Positions 1 to 8,663 are shown, counted from the stretch's first letter. The stretch: 24,976 nucleotides of DNA from DATKPA01 sp051955985 (GCA_051955985.1 JBQCGD010000001.1:1-24976); one strand, 5' to 3'. Numbers and translations: made by a program. The notes: generated by a model from the letters alone, not told the origin.

Positions 1-25
1 CGAAAATCGAAAATCGAAAATCCCC
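1..25. repeat. Heptamer repeat TCGAAAA at left edge
   Basis: About three units of the 7-base repeat TCGAAAA stand at the very start of the window. The same heptamer recurs twice inside the following gene, at 843-872 and 1038-1073. The repeat is in frame with that gene and is translated directly before the hydrophobic core of its signal peptide, so it may form the charged n-region. Confidence 0.85.
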
Positions 26-3000
26 CTCCTCTTCGCCACCGCCCTCGCTCTCACATTCACCCCCTCCCTCCTCGCCGGCCGCATCGAAACCCCCATCGAC
101 CCCGCCACCCTCGCCACCCCCCTCTACTCCGTCCAAGACCACGCCCTCTCCCGCCACAACGGCCCCAACTACAACAACCGCCCCCTCTACTGCAACCAAC
201 TCTCCGCCGTCCTCCTCGCCGGCGACAAACCCTATTTCCTCCTCGGCTCCGGCAAAACCATCCTCGCCAACCTCATGCTCGCACTCTCCCACAACAACAA
301 CACCACCTGGCTCCACAACGCCGCCAATATCACCGCCACCTACCTCCCCGGCCGCTACCAGTACACCATCAAAGACCCCGCCTGGGGACAAACCTCCCTC
401 CTCCTCGAAATCACCACCGCCCCCAACGGCGCCGGACTCGCCGCCCACCTCCACATCGACAACCCCAACCCCAACGACCAGATCCTCCTCGCCTCCGGCG
501 CCGCCTTCACCCGCGGCTCCGTCCTCAACGACTGGGACATGACCATCCCCACCAACCGCCAAAAACTCTCCCGCGGCTTCACCCCCTCCGACTGCAAAAA
601 CAACCTCATCCAAATCCAATCCCCCACCTCCTGGACCCTCCAAGCCAAAGAATCCGCCCCCACCACCTGCGCCACCCTAAGCGCCACCAACACCCAACTC
701 ACCATCACCGACGCCACCACCTACGCCACCCCAGAGCCCCCCCAGGGAACCCGTAGCGTAAGCGCCGGTCACACAACCGCTCCTTCCACCGGGAGCACCC
801 CCGCGCACGCGGCAAACGACGCGCAATCGCCGAACCCCCCATTCGAAAATCGAAACTCGAAAATCGAAAATCCTCTGCTAATCGCCTCCTTCCCCGCAAA
901 CGAAAACCCCGACACCTACTTCACCCTCCAGGAATCCCCCAACAGAATCCCAAGCGTAAGCGAGGGGTCAACTCCCGCTCCCACACCCGGTACTCCCCCC
1001 GCGCACGCGGCAACCCAACCCCTAGGCCAGTCGGAACTCAAAATCCAAAATCGAAAATCGAAAATCGAAAATCCCCCCACTCCCAAATCCACCTTCGAAG
1101 CCGGCATCCACCGCGTCCAACAAATCGAAAACTCCATCCAAGTAAACACCCCCGACCCCTGGCTCAATGCCGCCATCGCCGATTCCACCACCGCCACCGA
1201 TGGCGTCTTCCGCAACGGCGTCTTCACCCACGCCGGCATGAAATGGGGCGTCCCCCTCCTCGGCTGGCGCGTCCTCTACGGCGGCACCGTCTACGGCGCA
1301 CACGACCGCATCCTCACCGAAGCCAAAGCCGCCATCGCCAAACAAATCACCTCCTCCGACAAACTCACCCCCCACCCCGACCCCAAAACCCTCCTCTCCT
1401 CCCAGGCCCCAGACTCCCGCTTCTTCGGCAAAGGCCGCATCGACTTCCACCAGCCCTACCACTACGACATGCAATCCCAATTCTTCGAACAACTCCAGCA
1501 CGCCTGGCGCGCCACCGCCAACCCCGAACTCGAATCACTCCTCGCCAAATCCCTCCCCCTCCACTGCCAATACCTCCAGGAATGCTTCGACCCCCAAAAA
1601 CTCGGAATCTACGAAAGCTACTGCAACACCTGGCCCACCGACGACCAATGGTACAACGGCGGCGGCACCGCCGAAGAAACCGCCTACGCCTACCGCGCCG
1701 AATGCACCGCACTCCAACTCGCCCAGCGCGCCCACGACGAACAAGCCATCGCCTTCCACCAAGCCAACGTCGACCGCATTAAATCCGCCTTCTTCAAACT
1801 CCTCTGGAACGACCAAACCGGCCACCCCGGCGCCTACCGCGAACAAGGTGGACTCAAACGCCTCCACGACTCCTGCTGGCGCTACTCCATCTTCTGCCCC
1901 ATCGACGCCAACCTCCTCTCCCCCGAACAAGCCGCCTCCTCCCTCTACTACACCGAATCCCAACTCCAACGCGTCAAACTCCCCTACGGCGGCCAGCAAT
2001 GCTGGCCCTCCAACTGGGTCCCCTCCCTCTGGTCCGTCCGCGAAATGTGGCCCGGCGACAACTACCAGCTCGCACTCGCCTACTTCCAGACCGGCCTCCC
2101 CGACGACGGCTACGCCCTCCTCCGCGGAACCTTCCCCCAGCACATGCTCTTCGGAACCGTCCCCGGAGACCTCGGTGCCCCCGCCGGCGGTACCGACTTC
2201 AACGACTGCCTCGCCACCTTCGACCGCACCGTCGTCGAAGGCCTCTTCGGCTACACCCCCGACTACACGAACAACCTCGTCACCTTCCGCCCCAACTTCC
2301 CCACCACCTGGAACCACGCCTCCATCAAAACCCCCGACTTCTCCCTCACTTTCTCCCAACAAAACAATACATCAAAATATCAATTCTCCATCACCCACCC
2401 CGCCCCCCTCCACCTCGAACTCCCCGTCTCCACCTCCGCCATCGACGATGTCCTCGTCAACAACGCCCCCGCAAAATTCGAAACCCTCCCCGCCTTCGGC
2501 CGCACCCTCATCACCCTCGACCTCCCCGAGTCCCCCGCCGCCACCATCGAAATCCACACCCACGACTCCCTCCCCTCCGAACCCTCCCTCCAACTCACCG
2601 CCAACGTCGGCGACTGGATCCCCCTCGCCGCCGAATACCAGTTCATCGATGCCCATGACCCCGAACACGTCCTCACTCAGCTCTCCACCAGGGACCGACT
2701 CCGTGGCGGCACCCTCTCCGATACCGCCGGCGACCGCATCCTCTTCATCCTCAAAAAACCCACCGGCTCCCAACTCCCCCAATGGCAACAAATCAAAGTC
2801 CACGTCACCGACAAACAAAAAGACGCCGCCCTCGCCGGCAAGTTCAACCTCACCCCCTCCCCCAACGCCACCTTCGAACAACTTCCCCTCGCCAACTTCT
2901 TCAACGCCGACATCCGTAATATCTACAAACAAAAATACCTCGACCCCCGACCCAACACCTGCTCCCTCCGCCTCGCCTCCGACGGCTACGGCACCTGGCA

Positions 3001-3577
3001 AATGGTGCTTCAGAAGAACTACCACGCCCCCGAAATCACCCTCACACCACCCGCCACTGCACCCGCGGCGACCCCCACGCAGACCCCCACGCAGACCCCA
3101 CGGCCCCCCGCACAAACTCCCCCTTTTGCCGTACAAACCGGTACCAAAAACGTACTTTTCACATCACTTTGGGACAACTTTCCGCACCGAATCCAAGTCC
3201 CCATCAACAAGTCCGCCGACGCCATCGCCTTCCTCATCGCCGGCACCACCAACCCCATGGAAGTCCGCATCCCCAACGCCCGAATCACTATCACCTACGA
3301 TGATAACTCCAGTGACCACATCGACTTAATCCCACCCTTCAACTTCTGGACCCTCGGCCCCATCGACGGCATCGACTACGATTACAACCGCGACGCCTTC
3401 GCCCTCCCCAAAACCCCGCCCCAAACCATCCAGCTCGGCAAAAACTGCCGCGCCAACGTCCTCACTTACCGCTTAAAAAAGAACGCGACAATAAAAACCA
3501 TCACCCTCGAAACCCTTTCCCAACAAGCAGTTGTCGGCCTGATGGGCATCACCCTCATCCACGACCAAAAGCCATAA
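2..3577 (+). CDS. Exported six-hairpin glycosidase-like protein, 5' partial
   Basis: The frame is open from base 2 to the TAA at 3575-3577 (1191 residues seen). No start codon lies upstream of the signal-peptide-like segment (core LLFATALALTF, then LLAG), so the true start is left of the window; the first internal ATG at 275 would discard the signal peptide. An N-terminal beta-rich part is followed by a repeat-derived insertion (about residues 252-358). The region from about 364 to 777 looks like an (alpha/alpha)6 glycosidase barrel, with W/Y/E/D-rich stretches such as YESYCNTWPTDDQWYNGGG and WPSNWVPSLWSVREMWPGDN. A further beta-sandwich-like C-terminus follows a Pro/Thr linker near nt 3050-3120. 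The layout resembles DUF4450-type or rhamnosidase-like (GH78/GH95-like) proteins, but I cannot fix the family or catalytic acids. It converges on the pectate lyase gene, which suggests a plant-polysaccharide substrate. Third codon positions are almost all C. Confidence 0.6.
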   Translation, partial: ENRKSKIPLLFATALALTFTPSLLAGRIETPIDPATLATPLYSVQDHALSRHNGPNYNNRPLYCNQLSAVLLAGDKPYFLLGSGKTILANLMLALSHNNNTTWLHNAANITATYLPGRYQYTIKDPAWGQTSLLLEITTAPNGAGLAAHLHIDNPNPNDQILLASGAAFTRGSVLNDWDMTIPTNRQKLSRGFTPSDCKNNLIQIQSPTSWTLQAKESAPTTCATLSATNTQLTITDATTYATPEPPQGTRSVSAGHTTAPSTGSTPAHAANDAQSPNPPFENRNSKIENPLLIASFPANENPDTYFTLQESPNRIPSVSEGSTPAPTPGTPPAHAATQPLGQSELKIQNRKSKIENPPTPKSTFEAGIHRVQQIENSIQVNTPDPWLNAAIADSTTATDGVFRNGVFTHAGMKWGVPLLGWRVLYGGTVYGAHDRILTEAKAAIAKQITSSDKLTPHPDPKTLLSSQAPDSRFFGKGRIDFHQPYHYDMQSQFFEQLQHAWRATANPELESLLAKSLPLHCQYLQECFDPQKLGIYESYCNTWPTDDQWYNGGGTAEETAYAYRAECTALQLAQRAHDEQAIAFHQANVDRIKSAFFKLLWNDQTGHPGAYREQGGLKRLHDSCWRYSIFCPIDANLLSPEQAASSLYYTESQLQRVKLPYGGQQCWPSNWVPSLWSVREMWPGDNYQLALAYFQTGLPDDGYALLRGTFPQHMLFGTVPGDLGAPAGGTDFNDCLATFDRTVVEGLFGYTPDYTNNLVTFRPNFPTTWNHASIKTPDFSLTFSQQNNTSKYQFSITHPAPLHLELPVSTSAIDDVLVNNAPAKFETLPAFGRTLITLDLPESPAATIEIHTHDSLPSEPSLQLTANVGDWIPLAAEYQFIDAHDPEHVLTQLSTRDRLRGGTLSDTAGDRILFILKKPTGSQLPQWQQIKVHVTDKQKDAALAGKFNLTPSPNATFEQLPLANFFNADIRNIYKQKYLDPRPNTCSLRLASDGYGTWQMVLQKNYHAPEITLTPPATAPAATPTQTPTQTPRPPAQTPPFAVQTGTKNVLFTSLWDNFPHRIQVPINKSADAIAFLIAGTTNPMEVRIPNARITITYDDNSSDHIDLIPPFNFWTLGPIDGIDYDYNRDAFALPKTPPQTIQLGKNCRANVLTYRLKKNATIKTITLETLSQQAVVGLMGITLIHDQKP
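755..872. repeat. Composite repeat, copy 1, inside coding sequence
   Basis: The unit begins AGCGTAAGCG, runs about 62 bases to the near-palindrome CCGCGCACGCGG followed by CAA, and after a short spacer ends in four TCGAAAA-type heptamers (843-872; one is TCGAAAC). Copy 2 at 953-1073 has the same parts in the same order. The element stays in frame and is translated as a Pro/Ser/Thr-rich segment. Confidence 0.75.
953..1073. repeat. Composite repeat, copy 2, inside coding sequence
   Basis: This begins AGCGTAAGCG at 953, reaches CCGCGCACGCGG at 999-1010, and ends in five heptamers of TCGAAAA type (1038-1073). Base for base it aligns well with 755-816 over the first 61-62 positions, with small indels. 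The spacing between copies is 198 bases, a multiple of three, so both are read in the same frame. Confidence 0.75.
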
Positions 3578-3626
3578 CCCCCAGCAAAGAACGCAAACAA
3601 AACCAACGACCGACCTCCCAAAGACT

Positions 3627-3653
3627 TTTCGTGTCTTTCGTGTCCTTCGTGGC
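3627..3653. repeat. Tandem 9-base repeat TTTCGTGTC between convergent genes
   Basis: Two exact units and one diverged unit (CTTCGTGGC) lie in the 103-base gap between the glycosidase-like gene and the convergent PL1 gene. The first unit overlaps a short inverted repeat, AAAGAC (3620-3625) with GTCTTT (3633-3638), which could form a weak hairpin. No other feature is visible in this gap. Confidence 0.7.
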
Positions 3654-3680
3654 TAATTTATCCCGTTCATCCGCAATCAC

Positions 3681-4808
3681 TTACGGCGTCAACCCCGCCT
3701 CCTTATCCGAATGCATGATATGCCCCTGACTGCCAAGCGACTTCACTTCAGCAATCAACCGAAGATCCGTCGCATCCCGCTCCTTCGAGCACCCCGCCTC
3801 CGCAATCACATGCGCATACGCACGTCGCGCATCCATCACAGCAACAGGCACTTGCGGCGCTCCCCACGCCTCCCCCACAAAGGTCGGCGCCCCATGCTTA
3901 TCCGTGTAATCCCCGTCCGTCAGCCCCACCCCATTCAACTTCCCATCCCGATTCAGGTCCACGAGATTCCCCCTCGAATACACATGGTCCGTTGACGTAA
4001 ACCCCCCTGCCGCCTGATCGTTAGAGTCCGGCCCCTTGATAAAATAATTCCCGATCACATCCACCCAGTGATCCGTCGCCGAGTGCCCCCCCGCCAGCCC
4101 CGTAATCCCCCAGTCATACACCACGTTGTTGATGTACTGAATCGTCCCCTTCACCTTCGGATTCCGGCTGTGGTTGTGAATCCATAAGTTCCGCGCCAGC
4201 GTCACGTTATGCACCGTGTCCACCAGCGCCCCAAACCGCTGCGGATCGATCGACGCGCCAATTATGCAATCCTGCACCGTCACATCATGGCTCCCCTTCG
4301 TCAGCCCCATCGAGTCCCACCGCCCCCACTCAATCGAGCAGTGATCCAGAATCACATTGCTCACCGTCGCCATGTTGATCGCACACTTCCCCGAGTCCCC
4401 CTCGATCCCCTCCCTGCACCGCAAGTACCTGACAATAATATTCTTATGCGAGCTCAAGGAGAGCGTCCGGTTGTACAACGTAATCCCCTTCCCCGGCGCC
4501 GTCTCCCCCAGGATGCTCACATCATCGCTCACCTGCACATTCGATTTCAGCGTGATAACCCCCGACACATCAAAGACTACTACGCGTTTCGGCTGGCTCA
4601 CCGCCTCCCGGAACGACCCCGGCCCCGCATCTTCCAGCGTCGTCACATGCACCGTCTCGCCCCCCTGCCCCCCCGTCGCAAGCGCCCCAAAACCTTCCGC
4701 TCCTGGGAAAGCAAGATTCCCGGAAACCTTTGACACATCATGATTTGTATTGGAACAGGCACCGAGGGACGCCGACAGCAGCAACGAACAAACGAGCGAT
4801 GTACGCAT
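3681..4808 (-). CDS. Pectate lyase, PL1 family, lipoprotein
   Basis: 375 residues. It probably cleaves polygalacturonate by beta-elimination outside the cytoplasm, giving unsaturated oligogalacturonides. The N-terminus has a signal peptide ending in lipobox L15-G-A-C18, so the protein is probably lipid-anchored. Family marks are FPGAEGFGA (34-42), the following GGQGGETVHVTTLEDAGPGS stretch, DHCSIEW (155-161), and HNHSRNP (211-217), which holds the likely catalytic Arg215; GTIQYINNVVYDWG follows, as is typical. The rest is parallel beta-helix-like. AAGGAAG lies a few bases before the ATG. The gene starts 14 bases after the GH105 stop, so the two form an operon that makes and then trims unsaturated oligomers. 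The coding strand is G-rich, unlike the neighbouring plus-strand genes. The family call is firm; exact substrate (pectate or pectin) is not shown. Confidence 0.9.
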   Translation of the reverse strand: MRTSLVCSLLLSASLGACSNTNHDVSKVSGNLAFPGAEGFGALATGGQGGETVHVTTLEDAGPGSFREAVSQPKRVVVFDVSGVITLKSNVQVSDDVSILGETAPGKGITLYNRTLSLSSHKNIIVRYLRCREGIEGDSGKCAINMATVSNVILDHCSIEWGRWDSMGLTKGSHDVTVQDCIIGASIDPQRFGALVDTVHNVTLARNLWIHNHSRNPKVKGTIQYINNVVYDWGITGLAGGHSATDHWVDVIGNYFIKGPDSNDQAAGGFTSTDHVYSRGNLVDLNRDGKLNGVGLTDGDYTDKHGAPTFVGEAWGAPQVPVAVMDARRAYAHVIAEAGCSKERDATDLRLIAEVKSLGSQGHIMHSDKEAGLTP

Positions 4809-4822
4809 GCACTTCCTTTGGG

Positions 4823-6034
4823 TTATTTGCTGGAAAGTTGTTCAAGTTCAAGACTGGCCAGAATGAACGGCCCCATCCCCTTTGGATCATTGCTCCCCCG
4901 CTTCTCATGAATATAGTATTCATAAGACCCGTCGCGATAAGGCTTTCCACCCAGCCCCGCCACCAGGCAGGTGTCCTTCAGCGTTACCAGCCCCTTGTCA
5001 TCCACCTCCACAAACTGCTTCAAAATCCCCGCATACCCGCTCTTCGCCACATCAAGGTAACTCTCGTCAATGTAATGGTTTCGCACGCCTTTCGTCAGCG
5101 CGTAAACAAACATGCACGACGCCGACGACTCCAGGTAATTCCCCTCCCTCTTCGGCTGGTCCAGCACCTGCCACCAGCAGTGCGACTCCGGATCCTGCGC
5201 CTTGGCAATCCCGCCCGCAAGCCCCTGCAGAATCGCGATAACCTTCGCCCGGTTCGGATCTTCCGTCGGCACGTTGTCCAGCGTGTCCACGATCCCCGCC
5301 GCATACCACCCGTCCGCCCGCCCCCACAAATTCGGCGACCGCCCCGTCGTCTGATCCGCCCATTTCTGCTCCCGGCTATCGTCATACCCATGAAAGAAAA
5401 GTCCCGTCTTCTCATCACGCGTATGTGCCGCAATCAACTGAATTTGCGCGCACGCATCATCGATCAATTCCGGCCGATGAAACGTCGCCCCCGACTCCGC
5501 CAGCAGCGGACACGCCATGAAAATCCCATCCAGCCACATCTGGTGCGGATACACCTTCTTGTGCCAGAACCCCCCATCCGAATTCCGCGGCTGCGTCTTC
5601 ACCTGCTCCAGCAGCTCCTGCACCGCCTTCTTATATTTCTCACCCCCAGGATGCCGCGACAGCAGCATCAACAGCCGCCCGGGCGCCAGGTCGTCCAGCT
5701 TGTAAGTCTCTGGCTTGTACTTCTTTGGATCAATCACCCCATTCGCATCAACAAACTCATCCGCGTAGTCCCGCGCATACTGCACATACTTCTCCTCCCC
5801 CGTCTTCTCCCCCACCTTCGCCACCCCATACACCGCCAGCGCCGTCGAATAGCTCCACCCCGGCGACTTGTCCGTCGGATTCTCAATCATCCGCGCCTTC
5901 GGCTGCCGCGCCATGATCGAATCCGCCATCCGCACCGACCACGGCGCTCCCGCCGGATCCGCCGCCCGCCCCAAGAGCGGCGCGCAAGTAAGGACGGCAA
6001 GCGAAGTAACGAGGCACGCAGTTCTCAGTCTCAT
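4823..6034 (-). CDS. Unsaturated rhamnogalacturonyl/glucuronyl hydrolase, GH105
   Basis: 403 residues. GH105 enzymes remove the terminal unsaturated uronic acid left by pectin lyases, acting by hydration in an (alpha/alpha)6 barrel. Visible marks are GWSYSTALAVYG (59-70), the HQMWLDGIFM segment with likely catalytic Asp169, FFHGYDDS (213-220), and the conserved RSPNLWGRADGWYAAGIVD segment (232-250). The start was chosen at 6034 because it gives a normal signal peptide (MRLRTACLVT, hydrophobic core, GRAAD cleavage region). A frame extends upstream but is antisense to the intergenic region and the PL22 gene. No strong Shine-Dalgarno is seen; GGCGGGAA is the nearest candidate. It is the first gene of the GH105-PL1 operon, and its exported location fits work on lyase products outside the cytoplasm. 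Glucuronyl versus rhamnogalacturonyl preference cannot be read here. Confidence 0.9.
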   Translation of the reverse strand: MRLRTACLVTSLAVLTCAPLLGRAADPAGAPWSVRMADSIMARQPKARMIENPTDKSPGWSYSTALAVYGVAKVGEKTGEEKYVQYARDYADEFVDANGVIDPKKYKPETYKLDDLAPGRLLMLLSRHPGGEKYKKAVQELLEQVKTQPRNSDGGFWHKKVYPHQMWLDGIFMACPLLAESGATFHRPELIDDACAQIQLIAAHTRDEKTGLFFHGYDDSREQKWADQTTGRSPNLWGRADGWYAAGIVDTLDNVPTEDPNRAKVIAILQGLAGGIAKAQDPESHCWWQVLDQPKREGNYLESSASCMFVYALTKGVRNHYIDESYLDVAKSGYAGILKQFVEVDDKGLVTLKDTCLVAGLGGKPYRDGSYEYYIHEKRGSNDPKGMGPFILASLELEQLSSK

Positions 6035-6211
6035 TTGAAGTTCCCGCCTGCAAAGATACATTCGAAACGAGAGGACGCATCCCCGATTGCGTCGTTGCCG
6101 AATGTGCAAAGGAAGCAGCGCATTTTGTACGAACCATTCCGCCCCCCGCCGCAATCGCCCCGCAATCCCCCGCGTTGCTCTCTTCACTTCGACGGCTTTT
6201 TGAGGTGTGCC
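6035..6211. promoter_or_regulatory. Divergent control region, GH105-PL1 versus PL22
   Basis: 177 bases between two divergently transcribed pectin genes. It contains TGCAAAG at 6049 and 6105, and TTTTGTACGAAC at 6124-6135, which resembles the palindromes at 10266-10282 and 12859-12874. I could not place convincing -35/-10 boxes. The position makes it the natural place for shared pectin-responsive control. Confidence 0.5.
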
Positions 6212-7468
6212 TTGAAAAAACAGTTCGCAATGTGGGGCCTTCTGGCGACTTGCATCTTCGCGGCGCCGGCAGTTGCACAATCCACCGCCCCCACCGACAC
6301 CCCCCCCTTGTCCTGGGTCGATGCCGACACCGGCCACCGCATCGTCCGCCTTACCTCCGAACCCAACTCCACCGCCCCCTATTTCAACCTCAACGCCTAC
6401 ACCCCCGACGGCAAGGAAATGGTTTACACCGCCCCCGACGGCATCCACATGCTCAACCTCGCCACGCGCCAGACCCGCCTCCTCGTCGCCGGCAAAATGC
6501 ACCCCATGTGCGTCGGCAAAAAAACCGCCACCGTCTACTACAACGACCCCGACACCCACTCCCTCTGCTCCGTCGATGTCGCCACGGGCCAGGTGAAAAA
6601 GCTCGCGCAAGTCCCTCCCCGCGGTGCATTTGTCTCCGTCAACGCTGACGAAACCCTGGCCGCCGGAACCTACATCGAAGGCACCGCCGGCGAAGACTAC
6701 GGCGCCAAACGGGTCAACCCCCCCGGCATGAGCGGCCCCCTCGTCCAGCCGCTCAACAAAGGCAAAATGATGGAGGAACGCCTCGCCGCCCACCTCCCCA
6801 TGGTCCTGTTCACCGTCGATCTCAAGACCGGCAAGATGACAACCCTTTTGCACAGCACGGATTGGATCAACCACCTGCTCTTCTCCCCCAACGACCCCAC
6901 CCTCCTCATGTATTGCCACGAAGGCCCCTGGCAGAAAGTCGATCGCATCTGGACCATCCGCACCGACGGCTCCCAGAACACCCTCATCCACCGCCGTACC
7001 ATGGCCATGGAAATCGCCGGCCACGAATTCTGGGGCCTCGACGGAAAAACCATCTGGTACGACCTCCAGACGCCGAAAGGCGAAGATTTCTGGCTCGCCG
7101 CCTACAACCTCGACACGCACGAACGTCGCTGGTACCACCTCCAGCGCAACGAGTGGTCCATCCACTTCAACCTCACCAAAGACGAGAGCCTCTTTTGCGG
7201 CGATGGCGGCGACCCGGGCCAGGTCGCCAAGGCGCCGGATGGAAAATGGATTGAACTGTTCCGGCCCGAGCTCTTCAAGGTGACCGGCGAAAATGAAAAG
7301 AGCTTCATCCAGCCCGGCGTCTTCCGTTCCGAGCACCTGGTGAACATGGCGAAGCATAACTACAAGCTGGAACCCAACGTACGCTTCAGCCCCGATGAAA
7401 AGATGGTGATCTTCTCCTCGAACATGTTCGGCCCGAGCTACGTCTTCGGCGTGGACGTGGACAAATAA
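6212..7468 (+). CDS. Oligogalacturonide lyase, PL22, with signal peptide
   Basis: 418 residues. PL22 enzymes split short, often unsaturated, oligogalacturonides in a seven-bladed beta-propeller with a bound divalent metal. Family signs are RLTSEPNSTAPYFNLNAYTP (46-65), RLAAHLPMVLFTVDLKTGKM (190-209), and the conserved block at 220-247 with HLLFSPNDP and CHEGPW. Candidate metal or active-site histidines are H221, H236, H271 and H318; I cannot assign them by sight. Start: TTG at 6212 with GAGGTG at 6202-6207 gives a signal peptide with a KK n-region and an AVAQ cleavage site; the in-frame ATG at 6230 would lose the charge. The classic enterobacterial enzyme is cytoplasmic, so export is notable. 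It diverges from GH105 and converges on the regulator 46 bases away. Confidence 0.88.
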   Translation: MKKQFAMWGLLATCIFAAPAVAQSTAPTDTPPLSWVDADTGHRIVRLTSEPNSTAPYFNLNAYTPDGKEMVYTAPDGIHMLNLATRQTRLLVAGKMHPMCVGKKTATVYYNDPDTHSLCSVDVATGQVKKLAQVPPRGAFVSVNADETLAAGTYIEGTAGEDYGAKRVNPPGMSGPLVQPLNKGKMMEERLAAHLPMVLFTVDLKTGKMTTLLHSTDWINHLLFSPNDPTLLMYCHEGPWQKVDRIWTIRTDGSQNTLIHRRTMAMEIAGHEFWGLDGKTIWYDLQTPKGEDFWLAAYNLDTHERRWYHLQRNEWSIHFNLTKDESLFCGDGGDPGQVAKAPDGKWIELFRPELFKVTGENEKSFIQPGVFRSEHLVNMAKHNYKLEPNVRFSPDEKMVIFSSNMFGPSYVFGVDVDK

Positions 7469-7473
7469 CCGGC

Positions 7474-7507
7474 GCCGGCCAGGAAACTCCCCGAAGTCGC
7501 GGCCGGC
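7474..7507. terminator. Possible hairpin between convergent PL22 and regulator
   Basis: GCCGGCC (7474-7480) and GGCCGGC (7501-7507) form a perfect 7-base stem with a 20-base loop in the 46-base gap between two convergent stop codons. There is no T tract on either side, so termination is only a position-based guess. Confidence 0.3.
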
Positions 7508-7514
7508 ATTGAAC

Positions 7515-8663
7515 TTAGCCAAGCCGCCGACTGCGGTATTTGGCCGGCGTTTCCCCCACCACCGAGCGGAACACGCGCGTCAGGTACTGCGGGCTGCTGA
7601 ACCCCACTTCTCGCGCCACCTGTTTAATCGACAGGTGCCCCATTGCCAGCAGTTCCTGCGCGCGATTCAGACGCACCCGTTCGATCTCCTGGTGCACCGT
7701 GCGGCCGATGATCTTCTTCATCTTCTGCTGCAGCACGCCGCGCGAAACCCCCACGTGGGCAAGTACATCCGTCACCCCGATGTTTTTCGCAAAACGGTCA
7801 CGGATGAAGTGAAGGGCATCGTTGACGTCCTGGTCTTCGCTGGCGAGCGTGTCCGAAGATCGGCGAACGATGATCCCCCGCGGCGAGAGAAGATGCACCA
7901 GCGGGAGTTTCTTCTTGCCGGCCATCAATTGGTCCAGCGCCTGCGCCGCCTCGTAGCCAATCTGCATCGGGTTCGGATCGATGCTGGTCAACGGCGGAAT
8001 CGCAAGTTCGCACAGCGGCTCGTCATTGTCGACCCCGACCACCGCCACGTCGTCGGGAACCTTGAGCCCGCTCCGGCGGCAGGCATCGAGAACTTCAAGC
8101 CCGCGCTCGTCATTGGAAGCGAGAATGGCCACAGGCTTTGGAAGCGTTTCGAGCCATTCGACAATTTGCTGTTGTTCCCGTTCCCAGCCAAGAACGCCTT
8201 CCTGCCTTTTAGCATTGAACTGCGAAAAGGGGAAACCGGCGCCCGTGACAATCTCCTTGAAGCGATCGCCGCGCTCATCGAGCCCCGGATGAACCCCGCG
8301 CGGCCTTCCGCAAAATCCATAGGAACGGAAACCGCGGTCGCGCAGGTGGTTGGCGGCGAGTTCGCCGACTTCACCGTGGTTCAGGCCCACGTAAGGAATC
8401 GGAAGCGCCGGCACGTTGAGGCGGAGGTTGACCGTGGGAATGCCGCGCTGAAGGATGAAATCCGCGACTTCCTTGCTGTCGATCCGGGCGAGGATGCCGT
8501 CCCCTTTCCACTTGGAAAGCCAGTTCGGGAGAGGCTCCGCGACCGGTCGCGGCCGGAAGTAAGTGGACCAGCCGCCGTGTTCACGGTTGTAGCGGGCGAC
8601 GCCGGCGAGGAGTCCGCGTCCGTAAGAACCGGCGGTTTCGATCAGCAAGGCCACATGTCGCAT
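7515..8663 (-). CDS. XylR-type regulator: LacI-like sensor plus AraC HTH
   Basis: 382 residues. Residues 1 to about 268 form a periplasmic-binding-protein-like sensor of the LacI/GalR type (AILASNDERGLEVLDACRRSG, 179-199; DVAVVGVDNDEPLCELAIPP, 205-224). Residues 280-382 are an AraC-type double helix-turn-helix: DVLAHVGVSRGVLQQKMKK and the second helix pair SIKQVAREVGFSSPQYLTRVFR (345-366), then GETPAKYR. This order matches XylR-family regulators that bind a sugar through the sensor and activate transcription. It lies 77 bases downstream of GH28-A on the same strand, so it is probably co-transcribed and sits inside the regulon it controls. The likely ligand is a pectin-derived sugar, by context only. 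Likely sites are listed at 10266-10340. The protein lacks the N-terminal LacI HTH, as expected for this class. Confidence 0.9.
   Translation of the reverse strand: MRHVALLIETAGSYGRGLLAGVARYNREHGGWSTYFRPRPVAEPLPNWLSKWKGDGILARIDSKEVADFILQRGIPTVNLRLNVPALPIPYVGLNHGEVGELAANHLRDRGFRSYGFCGRPRGVHPGLDERGDRFKEIVTGAGFPFSQFNAKRQEGVLGWEREQQQIVEWLETLPKPVAILASNDERGLEVLDACRRSGLKVPDDVAVVGVDNDEPLCELAIPPLTSIDPNPMQIGYEAAQALDQLMAGKKKLPLVHLLSPRGIIVRRSSDTLASEDQDVNDALHFIRDRFAKNIGVTDVLAHVGVSRGVLQQKMKKIIGRTVHQEIERVRLNRAQELLAMGHLSIKQVAREVGFSSPQYLTRVFRSVVGETPAKYRSRRLG

Noticed and set aside
1848..3329. 493-residue plus-strand Ser/Pro/Thr-rich frame
   Set aside because: It is a shifted reading of the C-rich glycosidase-like gene and has no domain.
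4730..6211. Plus-strand extension of the PL22 frame to 4730
   Set aside because: This part is antisense to PL1 and GH105, is Arg/Pro/His-rich without domains, and the signal peptide at TTG 6212 marks the real start.
6035..7522. Minus-strand extension of the GH105 frame
   Set aside because: It is antisense to PL22. The signal peptide at 6034 gives the natural N-terminus.
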